A stretch of DNA of 12,276 nt from positions 1 to 12,276 of the forward strand of contig JAPLEC010000459.1 in NCBI GenBank assembly GCA_026391515.1, read 5' to 3'. The stretch's first letter is position 1. The number at the start of each line of letters is the position of its first letter. Under the pieces are notes generated by a model. It saw only the letters and a list, made by a program, of their open reading frames with translations. It made no database searches and had not been told where the DNA came from. The DNA is from Bacteroidia bacterium. GTDB taxonomy: Bacteria > Bacteroidota > Bacteroidia > Bacteroidales > VadinHA17. Positions 1-5,984 of this stretch are shown in pieces. Position numbers and translations under genes: made by a program.

Positions 1-364
1 TCTGCCTGCAAAGAAAAGCCGGAATCTGAAGTACATCAACATATTGTGCTGCTATAGCTGCTTCTTCAGGGTTATGAATATCTGTAATTACCGGAACGGA
101 ATATCTCTTTTTTACTTCAGCCAAAATTTTAAGCGCTTCTAAATCGCCTATCCCTGCAAATGAATCAATTTTTGACCTGTTTGCTTTTCTGTAAGATGCT
201 TTGAAAATGTAGGGAAGTTTATATTTTTCTGACAGTTTTACGAGGTGTTCAGCAATCTCAAATACAACACCTTCACTCTCAACAACACAAGGTCCTGCGA
301 TAAGAAGAAAATTATCTGTTTTCCCGTATCTGATCCCGGGGATATTTATTCCGCTCTTGTTCAT
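1..364 (-). CDS. kdsA: 3-deoxy-D-manno-octulosonate 8-phosphate synthase, 5' part
   Basis: KdsA condenses phosphoenolpyruvate with arabinose 5-phosphate to make KDO-8-phosphate, the committed step to the KDO sugar of the lipopolysaccharide inner core. It acts in the cytosol. The ATG is at 364-362 on the minus strand, and 121 residues are visible before the gene runs off the left edge, somewhat under half of the usual 265-285. Family landmarks are AGPC (residues 23-26), FKASYRKANRS (54-64), ITDIH (93-97) and QIPAFLCRQ (113-121). The cysteine in AGPC (Cys26) lies where metal-dependent enzymes such as the Aquifex one carry a metal ligand, and where the E. coli metal-independent enzyme has Asn. 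This predicts the metal-dependent class, although the other ligands lie outside the window. The gene lies downstream of rarA on the same strand but has its own likely promoter. Finding an LPS gene supports a Gram-negative host. Confidence 0.95.
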   Translation of the reverse strand, partial: MNKSGINIPGIRYGKTDNFLLIAGPCVVESEGVVFEIAEHLVKLSEKYKLPYIFKASYRKANRSKIDSFAGIGDLEALKILAEVKKRYSVPVITDIHNPEEAAIAAQYVDVLQIPAFLCRQ

Positions 365-372
365 TCCAAATA

Positions 373-405
373 CAAAGGTAACAAAATATTCTGCTCAATT
401 TCAAA
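373..405 (-). promoter_or_regulatory. Bacteroidetes-type promoter of kdsA
   Basis: Read on the minus strand, TTTG (405-402) is followed after 21 bases by TACCTTTG (380-373). This is an exact match to the Bacteroidetes -33 TTTG and -7 TAnnTTTG elements with an accepted spacing. Transcription would begin around 366-369, only a few bases before the kdsA ATG at 364, so the messenger would be nearly leaderless. No Shine-Dalgarno sequence is seen, which fits. The start site is inferred from the motif alone. Confidence 0.55.
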
Positions 406-425
406 AACCATACCAAGATAAAAAA

Positions 426-541
426 CTTCTCTGTGGCTCTCTGTGCTTCTCCGTGGTCCCGAGTACTCGGGACTGTGTAACTTTTTAAAAAAAAAAGAAC
501 TTACACTGAGAGACACAGATGACCACGAGTTACACAGAGAA
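426..541. repeat. Imperfect inverted-repeat element with CTCTGTG units and an 18-bp palindrome
   Basis: The rarA-kdsA spacer contains degenerate units of the type TCTCTGTGG, TCTCTGTGC, TCTCCGTGG (429-456). A roughly complementary set, ACACTGAGAG, ACACAG, CCACGAG, TTACACAGAGA, lies at 503-541. A T/A-rich centre (481-499) sits between the arms, and GTGTAA (475-480) is the inverse of TTACAC (501-506). Inserted in the left arm is a perfect 18-bp palindrome, GTCCCGAGTACTCGGGAC (456-473). The arms could fold into a long imperfect hairpin and may end rarA transcription. The look is of a dispersed intergenic repeat rather than coding sequence. Its copy number is unknown from this window. Confidence 0.6.
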
Positions 542-543
542 AA

Positions 544-1842
544 TCACTTATCATAATCATATATGTCCTTCCACAAGGCCTTCAATCTTTTCCTGATCTC
601 TTCCTCCTTTGGATTGTTCCCAGGTTCATAAAACTGGGTTCCTTTTATCTCTTCCGGGAGGTAATTATCCTTTACAAAATTACCCTCAAAACTATGAGCA
701 TATTTATAATCCTTATGATAACCAAGATCTTTCATAAGCTTTGTTGGTGCATTTCTCAGATGTAACGGCACAGGAAGATCTCCTTTATCTTTCACTGCTT
801 CAATAGCTCCTTCAACTGCCATGTAAGATGCATTGCTTTTTGGTGAAGTCGCCAGGTACACTGCTGCTTCCGAGAGAATAATTCTTGACTCCGGCCAGCC
901 GATAACATTTACTGCTTCAAAACAAGCCTGGGCAAGCAAAAGGGCATTCGGATTTGCCATGCCTATATCTTCAGCTGCAAGAATTACCATACGTCTTGCA
1001 ATGAATTTTGGATCCTCACCTCCTTCGACCATCCTTGCAAGCCAATAAACGGCAGCATTGGGATCGCTTCCCCTCATTGATTTTATAAATGCCGAAATGA
1101 TGTCGTAATGCTGCTCCCCATTTTTATCATACAGCGCCAGATTCTTCTGAACATGTGTCAGCACCTTCTCATTCGTAATAACAATTTTCCCTGAACCCTC
1201 TTTATCAGCTTCAGAGGAAACCACAAGCTCCAGGGCATTATATAACTTTCTGGCATCTCCTCCTGAAACCCTCATAATTGCTTCATTTTCCTGAATTTCA
1301 ATATCATAAGCAGCAAGGTAAGTATCCTTTTTTAAAGCTCTGTTAAGCAATTCAGTAAGATTTTTTTCATCGAGCGGATTCATTATATAAACCTGGCATC
1401 GGGAAAGGAGAGGAGATATCACTTCGAAAGACGGATTTTCAGTAGTCGCACCAATGAGCGTTATTGTTCCCTGCTCAACGGCAGTTAAAAGAGAGTCCTG
1501 CTGCGACTTGTTAAAACGATGAATTTCGTCAATAAACAATATCGGATTCGGTTGATTGAAAAACTGCTGTTTTTTTGCTTTGTCGATAGTATCTCTTACA
1601 TCTTTAACACCCGAATGGACTGCACTGAGATGAAAGAAAGGTCTTTTGAGAGTGTTGGAAATGATCCATGCCAATGTAGTTTTTCCGACTCCCGGAGGAC
1701 CCCATAAAATGAATGATGGGATATTTCCTGATTCAATTGCCTTTCTTAAAACCCCGTTTGTTCCGACAAGGTGCTCCTGTCCGCAAAACTCATCAAGGTT
1801 TTTCGGTCTTAATCTGTCAGCAAGAGGTTGATTAGCCAGCAT
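544..1842 (-). CDS. rarA: Replication-associated recombination protein A (AAA+ ATPase)
   Basis: RarA (MgsA, relative of eukaryotic Mgs1/WRNIP1) is a cytosolic AAA+ ATPase that acts at stalled replication forks and single-strand/duplex junctions. The 432-residue length is usual. Motifs in order are Walker A GPPGVGKTT (48-56), Walker B ILFIDEIHRF (101-110), sensor 1 around IGATTENPSF (130-139) and an arginine-finger candidate in LSRC (R148). GGDARKLYNALE around residues 195-206 probably marks the lid/sensor 2 region. The C-terminal half carries the RarA-type oligomerisation domain, with SDPNAAVYWLARMVEGGEDP and the AAEDIGMANP signature. The start at 1842 gives the typical MLANQPLADRLRP N-terminus, with no room for a longer conserved form. 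It ends in TGA, which matters because it shows that TGA is a true stop in this genome. It is divergent from ggt and upstream of kdsA on the same strand. Confidence 0.96.
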   Translation of the reverse strand: MLANQPLADRLRPKNLDEFCGQEHLVGTNGVLRKAIESGNIPSFILWGPPGVGKTTLAWIISNTLKRPFFHLSAVHSGVKDVRDTIDKAKKQQFFNQPNPILFIDEIHRFNKSQQDSLLTAVEQGTITLIGATTENPSFEVISPLLSRCQVYIMNPLDEKNLTELLNRALKKDTYLAAYDIEIQENEAIMRVSGGDARKLYNALELVVSSEADKEGSGKIVITNEKVLTHVQKNLALYDKNGEQHYDIISAFIKSMRGSDPNAAVYWLARMVEGGEDPKFIARRMVILAAEDIGMANPNALLLAQACFEAVNVIGWPESRIILSEAAVYLATSPKSNASYMAVEGAIEAVKDKGDLPVPLHLRNAPTKLMKDLGYHKDYKYAHSFEGNFVKDNYLPEEIKGTQFYEPGNNPKEEEIRKRLKALWKDIYDYDK

Positions 1843-1872
1843 AAAATTAAGTTTGGATAAAATTAATAAAAT

Positions 1873-1900
1873 TTAATGTTTACAGATGACTGTAAATTAA
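1873..1900. promoter_or_regulatory. Inverted repeat in the rarA-ggt divergent region, possible operator
   Basis: TTTACAG (1879-1885) and CTGTAAA (1890-1896) form a perfect 7-bp inverted repeat around ATGA, flanked by TTAA on both sides (1873-1876 and 1897-1900). It lies between the divergent starts of rarA (1842) and ggt (1981), where an operator would sit. The followed sequence is not U-rich in a way that suggests a terminator. No regulator is identified, so the role is inference. Confidence 0.35.
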
Positions 1901-1948
1901 CCAGCTGTTATTTCCTTTTAGTTTTTAAGGCCGATGCACCTATTTTTA

Positions 1949-1956
1949 TAATTTTG
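1949..1956 (+). promoter_or_regulatory. -7 element of a Bacteroidetes-type promoter for ggt
   Basis: TAATTTTG matches the TAnnTTTG consensus exactly and lies 24 bases before the ggt ATG, leaving a short leader of about 15-20 bases. No clear TTTG is present at the -33 position, where the sequence is T-rich (1921-1927), so the call rests on one element. Confidence 0.4.
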
Positions 1957-1980
1957 AAGTCATACCTAAAGTAATACCTT

Positions 1981-3687
1981 ATGATTAGATATTTAATTCT
2001 TCTATTAAATGTAGTCGCTATTACCGGATGTGGCGTAAAATCCGGTTCTTCTGATCAGGATACTTTTGAAGGCCGGAACATTACAGCTTTGCACGGAATG
2101 GTGGTCTCGGCCCATCCTCAAAGCTCAAGGATTGGACTATTAATTTTACAAAAAGGTGGAAATGCGATTGATGCTGCAGTTGCTACTGAATTTGCCCTTG
2201 CAGTATGTGGCCCCGAAGCAGGGAATATTGGAGGGGGCGGTTTTATGTTAATCAGAACCAGCGATGGGACCACAGATGTTATTGACTACAGGGAAAAGGC
2301 ACCGCTACTTGCTTCCAGAGATATGTACCTTGGAACAGATGGAAATGTTATCGAGGGCTTAAGTACTGATACTCACCTTTCTGCAGGAGTGCCAGGTACA
2401 GTGGATGGCATGATAAAGGTCCATGCAAAGTATGGCAAATTAAATTTCAAAGAAGTAATACAGCCAGCAATCGATCTCGCAAGAAAAGGATTTCCGGTCA
2501 CAAAAGGCCAGGCTCGGTCACTTAATGATAATAAAGAATATTTCATCAATAAAAATCTTAAAATACCCGCATTTGTTAAAGATTCTCTCTGGAAAGAGGG
2601 AGATCTCTTGAAGCAGCCTGACCTCGCTGAAACATTAGAAAGAATAAGGGATAACGGAAGAGATGGATTTTATTCCGGTAAAACTGCTGAACTTATTCTG
2701 AAGGAAATGATAAGAGGCAAAGGGTTAATTTCAGAACAGGACTTAAATGAGTATAAGTCGGTTTTCAGAAAACCTCTTACGACTGATTATAAAGGTTTTA
2801 GAATTATCTCAGTTCCCCTGCCTTCAAGCGGAGGAATACTGGTAGCCCAGATACTTGGAATGATCGACCAATATTCAATAAAAGAATGGGGTTTTCATTC
2901 TGTTAAAAGTGTTCATTTGATTGCAGAAGCAGAAAGAAGAGCTTTTGCCGACAGGGCGAAATATGCAGGTGATCCGGATTTTGTAAATGTTCCGGTCGCC
3001 GGATTGATGAATAAGAAATATTTAACCGGAAGATTTGCTGATTTTGATGAGAACACGGCATCATTGTCTTCAGAAGTAGGTGCAGGATCTCCGGAAGGAT
3101 ATGAAAGCGAGGAGACTACCCACTATTCTGTTGTCGATCAGTTCGGGAATGCTGTTGCAGCTACCACTACGCTGAATAATATTTTTGGGAGCAGCATTGT
3201 GGTTGATGGTGCTGGATTCCTTCTAAATGACCAGATGGACGATTTTTCAGTGAAGCCAGGTGTTCCGAATATGTATGGTCTTATTGGCGGTGAAGCGAAT
3301 GCAATTGCACCTGGAAAAAGAATGCTAAGCTCAATGACTCCTTCAATTGTTGAAAAAGAAGGAAAACTTTTTCTGATAGCCGGTTCCCCTGGTGGTTCAA
3401 CCATACCAACGACTGTTTTTCAGGTAATTATAAATGTTGTTGATTACAATATGAATATCAAAGAAGCCGTTGATACAGGGAGGTTTTATCATCAGTGGCT
3501 GCCAGACAGGATCTATTTTGAGCAGAATTGCCTGGATAGTCTTACTGTTAAGGAACTGATGCTGATGGGACACGAAATGAGATCAAGACCTCCTATCGGA
3601 AGCGTTAATGCAATTCAGATCAAACTAAATGGTGAAATAGTGGGAGGTGCAGATAAAAGAGGCGACAATGTTGCTTGCGGATACTAA
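1981..3687 (+). CDS. ggt: Gamma-glutamyltransferase, predicted lipoprotein
   Basis: Ggt cleaves the gamma-glutamyl bond of glutathione and related compounds by hydrolysis or transpeptidation. The 568-residue proenzyme is expected to self-cleave into large and small subunits. The nucleophile is the first Thr of TTHYSVVD (Thr379), which becomes the small-subunit N-terminus. The substrate-binding Arg is in DYREKAP (Arg104), the lid loop PNMYGLIGGEAN (429-440) is kept, and GSPGGS (468-473) forms the oxyanion region. The whole sequence aligns by eye with E. coli Ggt through to its C-terminus, so the enzyme looks intact. The N-terminus, a short hydrophobic stretch ending ITGC (Cys17), is a lipoprotein signal with lipobox. 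This predicts a membrane-tethered periplasmic or surface enzyme rather than the soluble E. coli form. It is followed by 144 bases of AT-rich spacer, so joint transcription with the next gene is uncertain. Confidence 0.96.
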   Translation: MIRYLILLLNVVAITGCGVKSGSSDQDTFEGRNITALHGMVVSAHPQSSRIGLLILQKGGNAIDAAVATEFALAVCGPEAGNIGGGGFMLIRTSDGTTDVIDYREKAPLLASRDMYLGTDGNVIEGLSTDTHLSAGVPGTVDGMIKVHAKYGKLNFKEVIQPAIDLARKGFPVTKGQARSLNDNKEYFINKNLKIPAFVKDSLWKEGDLLKQPDLAETLERIRDNGRDGFYSGKTAELILKEMIRGKGLISEQDLNEYKSVFRKPLTTDYKGFRIISVPLPSSGGILVAQILGMIDQYSIKEWGFHSVKSVHLIAEAERRAFADRAKYAGDPDFVNVPVAGLMNKKYLTGRFADFDENTASLSSEVGAGSPEGYESEETTHYSVVDQFGNAVAATTTLNNIFGSSIVVDGAGFLLNDQMDDFSVKPGVPNMYGLIGGEANAIAPGKRMLSSMTPSIVEKEGKLFLIAGSPGGSTIPTTVFQVIINVVDYNMNIKEAVDTGRFYHQWLPDRIYFEQNCLDSLTVKELMLMGHEMRSRPPIGSVNAIQIKLNGEIVGGADKRGDNVACGY

Positions 3688-3831
3688 CTATTTTTAATGT
3701 TAAATATTTTTTACTATATTGCTTCGATTTTATTTTCATAAAAACAAATAAATTTTTACTTTTAACAATTGATATTGAGATTTAAAATTAAGCTTTTTGA
3801 TAGTTGAATCCTTTCAGATATTAATTCAGTT
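3688..3831. other. AT-rich spacer with no recognised element
   Basis: The 144 bases between ggt and the next gene are very AT-rich, with runs of T and A. No convincing hairpin terminator, exact TAnnTTTG promoter or small ORF was found. Confidence 0.5.
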
Positions 3832-4986
3832 ATGAAAAAACCTCTGCTAATCGTAATAATTATTCTGGCAGTAATCCTTGCCCTGCCGTTAATAAGCTTC
3901 TTAAGCTGGACTTTTCAGACCAAGAAACCTATGGGTATCATAATTGTCGATAAGACAGTTCCTAACTTTGAGCGTTTAAAGCACAAGTCTTTTAACTGGA
4001 TTATAACAAATGACAGATTTGTTAAAAAAGAGAAAAGAACCAGCTATTCGGTTATCAAAGACTATTGGGGTTTTGTTCCTAAACATCCTGCAAGAAATAG
4101 GATATATGAAAAGAAAATACTTCACATGCCGGATGCTATAACTTTTGCTCAAACTAATGATGCAGTTTATTATACTGATACCTATGGAGTATTTTTTAAT
4201 GACTGGTATCAGGGAATAAACAGAAGCCGCAGATCAAGGAAACTTTTTGGAGCAGGCGATGGCATAGATAACAATCTTCTTAGAAATTTTAAAGATAAAG
4301 GCAGACTCATCGTAGCTGAGTATAATTTATTTGATTATCCTACCGATGATTACAATGCTGCTTACCTTCAGGAAAAATTTGGAATTAAATTTCCGGGGAA
4401 GTGGACAGGAAAGTATTTTAGCTCACTCGATACAAATAATGTAGATTTCCCAATATGGATGACAGCTATGTACCGGAAACAATACAAAAAGCCGTGGACT
4501 TTTACTAAACCAGGTATTGTAATTCTCAGAGACAGAGCAATAATTGTCCTCGAAGAAGGCACCAATCTTAAGGATCCGGTGGTACATATTATATCTGACT
4601 CAGCTTATTGTGCAAAATGGAACCTTCCGAGATCAGTTGCTTTCGACCAATGGTTTGATATTATTGATCCCCTGCAAAACAATGTCATTTCTAAATTCAG
4701 AATAGAAACAACAAATTTTGGCGATTCCTTATTAGCAAATTATGGTCTTGCTAATGAATTTCCTGCTGTTGTTCAGGATTCTTCTCAGAGAACTTATTAT
4801 TTCTCGGGCGATTTCTGCTATTTTGATATTCCAGCCTGGACTTCAAGATTCAAAGGCATTGATAAATTGCATTTCTTACTTTATTCTAAAAAACCCGATG
4901 ATACCAGGAGATTTTTCTGGCTATATTATAAACCGCTTATCGAGGGGATTTTTACTGACTATTATAACTCTCTTCCAGCCAAATAG
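3832..4986 (+). CDS. Membrane-anchored protein of unknown function, possible GATase-like fold
   Basis: This gene is not assigned to a named family. The 384-residue product starts with MKKP and a single hydrophobic segment (about residues 4-26), then a large polar domain. This predicts an inner-membrane anchor with the domain outside the cytoplasm, with no cysteine lipobox. The alternation of segments GIIIVDKTVPN (35-45), NWIITNDRF (55-63), AVYYTDTYGVF (111-121), LLRNFKDKGRLIVAEYNLF (149-167) and KFGIKFPG (182-189) recalls class I glutamine-amidotransferase-like domains that lost catalysis, as in DUF4350 or the middle domain of some beta-galactosidases. That is a visual impression only. The C-terminal half is rich in aromatics (YYFSGDFCYFD, FFWLYYKP). 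It is intact, ends in TAG, and is followed by a strong terminator. Neighbours ggt and the omega-amidase hint at no shared pathway that can be proved. Confidence 0.85.
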   Translation: MKKPLLIVIIILAVILALPLISFLSWTFQTKKPMGIIIVDKTVPNFERLKHKSFNWIITNDRFVKKEKRTSYSVIKDYWGFVPKHPARNRIYEKKILHMPDAITFAQTNDAVYYTDTYGVFFNDWYQGINRSRRSRKLFGAGDGIDNNLLRNFKDKGRLIVAEYNLFDYPTDDYNAAYLQEKFGIKFPGKWTGKYFSSLDTNNVDFPIWMTAMYRKQYKKPWTFTKPGIVILRDRAIIVLEEGTNLKDPVVHIISDSAYCAKWNLPRSVAFDQWFDIIDPLQNNVISKFRIETTNFGDSLLANYGLANEFPAVVQDSSQRTYYFSGDFCYFDIPAWTSRFKGIDKLHFLLYSKKPDDTRRFFWLYYKPLIEGIFTDYYNSLPAK

Positions 4987-5013
4987 ATAATTCCATAAAA
5001 TGAGATAGAAAGA

Positions 5014-5046
5014 AGTACAGGCAGGAAGTAAACCTGTACTTTTTTT
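5014..5046 (+). terminator. Rho-independent terminator
   Basis: AGTACAGG (5014-5021) pairs perfectly with CCTGTACT (5033-5040) around an 11-base loop, and a run of seven T follows (5040-5046). It ends the transcript of the membrane protein gene 28 bases after its stop. The downstream amidase should therefore be transcribed mainly from its own promoter, for which no exact consensus was found. Confidence 0.85.
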
Positions 5047-5080
5047 ATGTCCTTTTGTTTCATACCAATAAAATCTATAG

Positions 5081-5845
5081 ATGAAAATATCGATAATTCA
5101 GCAAAATATCGTTTGGGAAGATAAAACACGGAATTTCGAAAGACTTGAAAAATTAATATCTAATTTGAGCAAAACCGATATCATAATCCTTCCTGAGATG
5201 TTCAATACAGGCTTCTCAATGGATCCTGAACGATTAGGTGAGCCTCCCTTTTCTGAAACATTCGACTGGATGCTATATGCCTCTGAAGAAGGAAATTTCG
5301 GGATATGTGGAAGTTATATCGTGAAGGAAAATGGTAATTTCTATAACAGATGGCTCTTCGTTACACCTGAGAAAAAATCATGGCAATACGATAAACGCCA
5401 CCTTTTCACGATTACAAATGAGGAGAGATCCTTCACACATGGAACGAAACGACTTACATTTAAATTCAGAGGTGTAAGGATATCACCGAATATTTGCTAT
5501 GATCTCAGGTTCCCTGTCTGGAGCAGAAACAGAAACGATTATGACCTTCTTATTAATTCAGCCAACTGGCCTGAACCACGACGGGATGTCTGGCTTACTC
5601 TGCTCAAAGCCAGGGCAATTGAAAATCTGTGTTATGTTGCTGGAGCAAACAGAGTTGGAACCGACGGGAACGGCGTTAAACACTGTGGCGATTCAATGAT
5701 TATTAGCCCGAAGGGAGAAATTCTGGCTTCTGCTCAAAAGAATAAGGAATGTTCAGTTTCGGCCGATATCTCAATGACCGAATTAACAGAATTCCGTAAA
5801 AAATTTCCAGTCCAAAAAGACGCTGATAAATTCACTTTTCTTTGA
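5081..5845 (+). CDS. Carbon-nitrogen hydrolase, omega-amidase (YafV/Nit2 type)
   Basis: Nitrilase-superfamily amidase of 254 residues, the usual size. The Glu-Lys-Cys catalytic triad is visible: Glu39 in LPEMFNTGFSM, Lys105 in YDKRHLF and Cys139 in NICYDLRFPVW. A further conserved Glu is in NEERSF (114-115). The LPEMFNTGF and CYDLRFPVWSR forms match the YafV/Nit2 branch. These enzymes hydrolyse 2-oxoglutaramate and 2-oxosuccinamate to the 2-oxoacid and ammonia, clearing products of glutamine transamination. The related Nit1/YbeM branch acts on deaminated glutathione, which would suit the nearby ggt, but the motifs fit YafV better. No signal peptide is seen, so it is cytosolic. It stands alone between a terminator and a convergent gene, and ends in TGA. 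Confidence 0.92.
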   Translation: MKISIIQQNIVWEDKTRNFERLEKLISNLSKTDIIILPEMFNTGFSMDPERLGEPPFSETFDWMLYASEEGNFGICGSYIVKENGNFYNRWLFVTPEKKSWQYDKRHLFTITNEERSFTHGTKRLTFKFRGVRISPNICYDLRFPVWSRNRNDYDLLINSANWPEPRRDVWLTLLKARAIENLCYVAGANRVGTDGNGVKHCGDSMIISPKGEILASAQKNKECSVSADISMTELTEFRKKFPVQKDADKFTFL

Positions 5846-5857
5846 TCCCCAACACTT

Positions 5858-5980
5858 TGGTCGGGATCTTCGCTACGCTCGACTTTTTTCTTTTATCTTT
5901 TGTCTTTTATCTTTCTTCGTCCTCCGACGTCGTCGGCCGTAGCCGACTTTGTCGGGCGAAGTCCGAAGCCTTGGCGAAGG
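5858..5980. repeat. Convergent spacer with GC-rich inverted repeats and a pyrimidine tract
   Basis: This 3'-to-3' spacer has unusual composition. GTCGGGATC, then TCGCTACGCTCGAC, is followed by a pyrimidine tract (5882-5917) in which the 11-mer CTTTTATCTTT occurs twice (5890-5900 and 5904-5914). A GC-rich block follows with nested inverted repeats: CCGACG/CGTCGG (5924-5936), GTCGGC/GCCGAC around CGTA (5932-5947) and TCCTCC near 5919 against GGAGGA near 5979. CTTCG and CGAAG units also recur. The block is far richer in G+C than the genes around it. It could act as a bidirectional terminator for the amidase and the FAD/Fe-S gene, and resembles a dispersed intergenic repeat. Confidence 0.6.
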
Positions 5981-5984
5981 AGGA

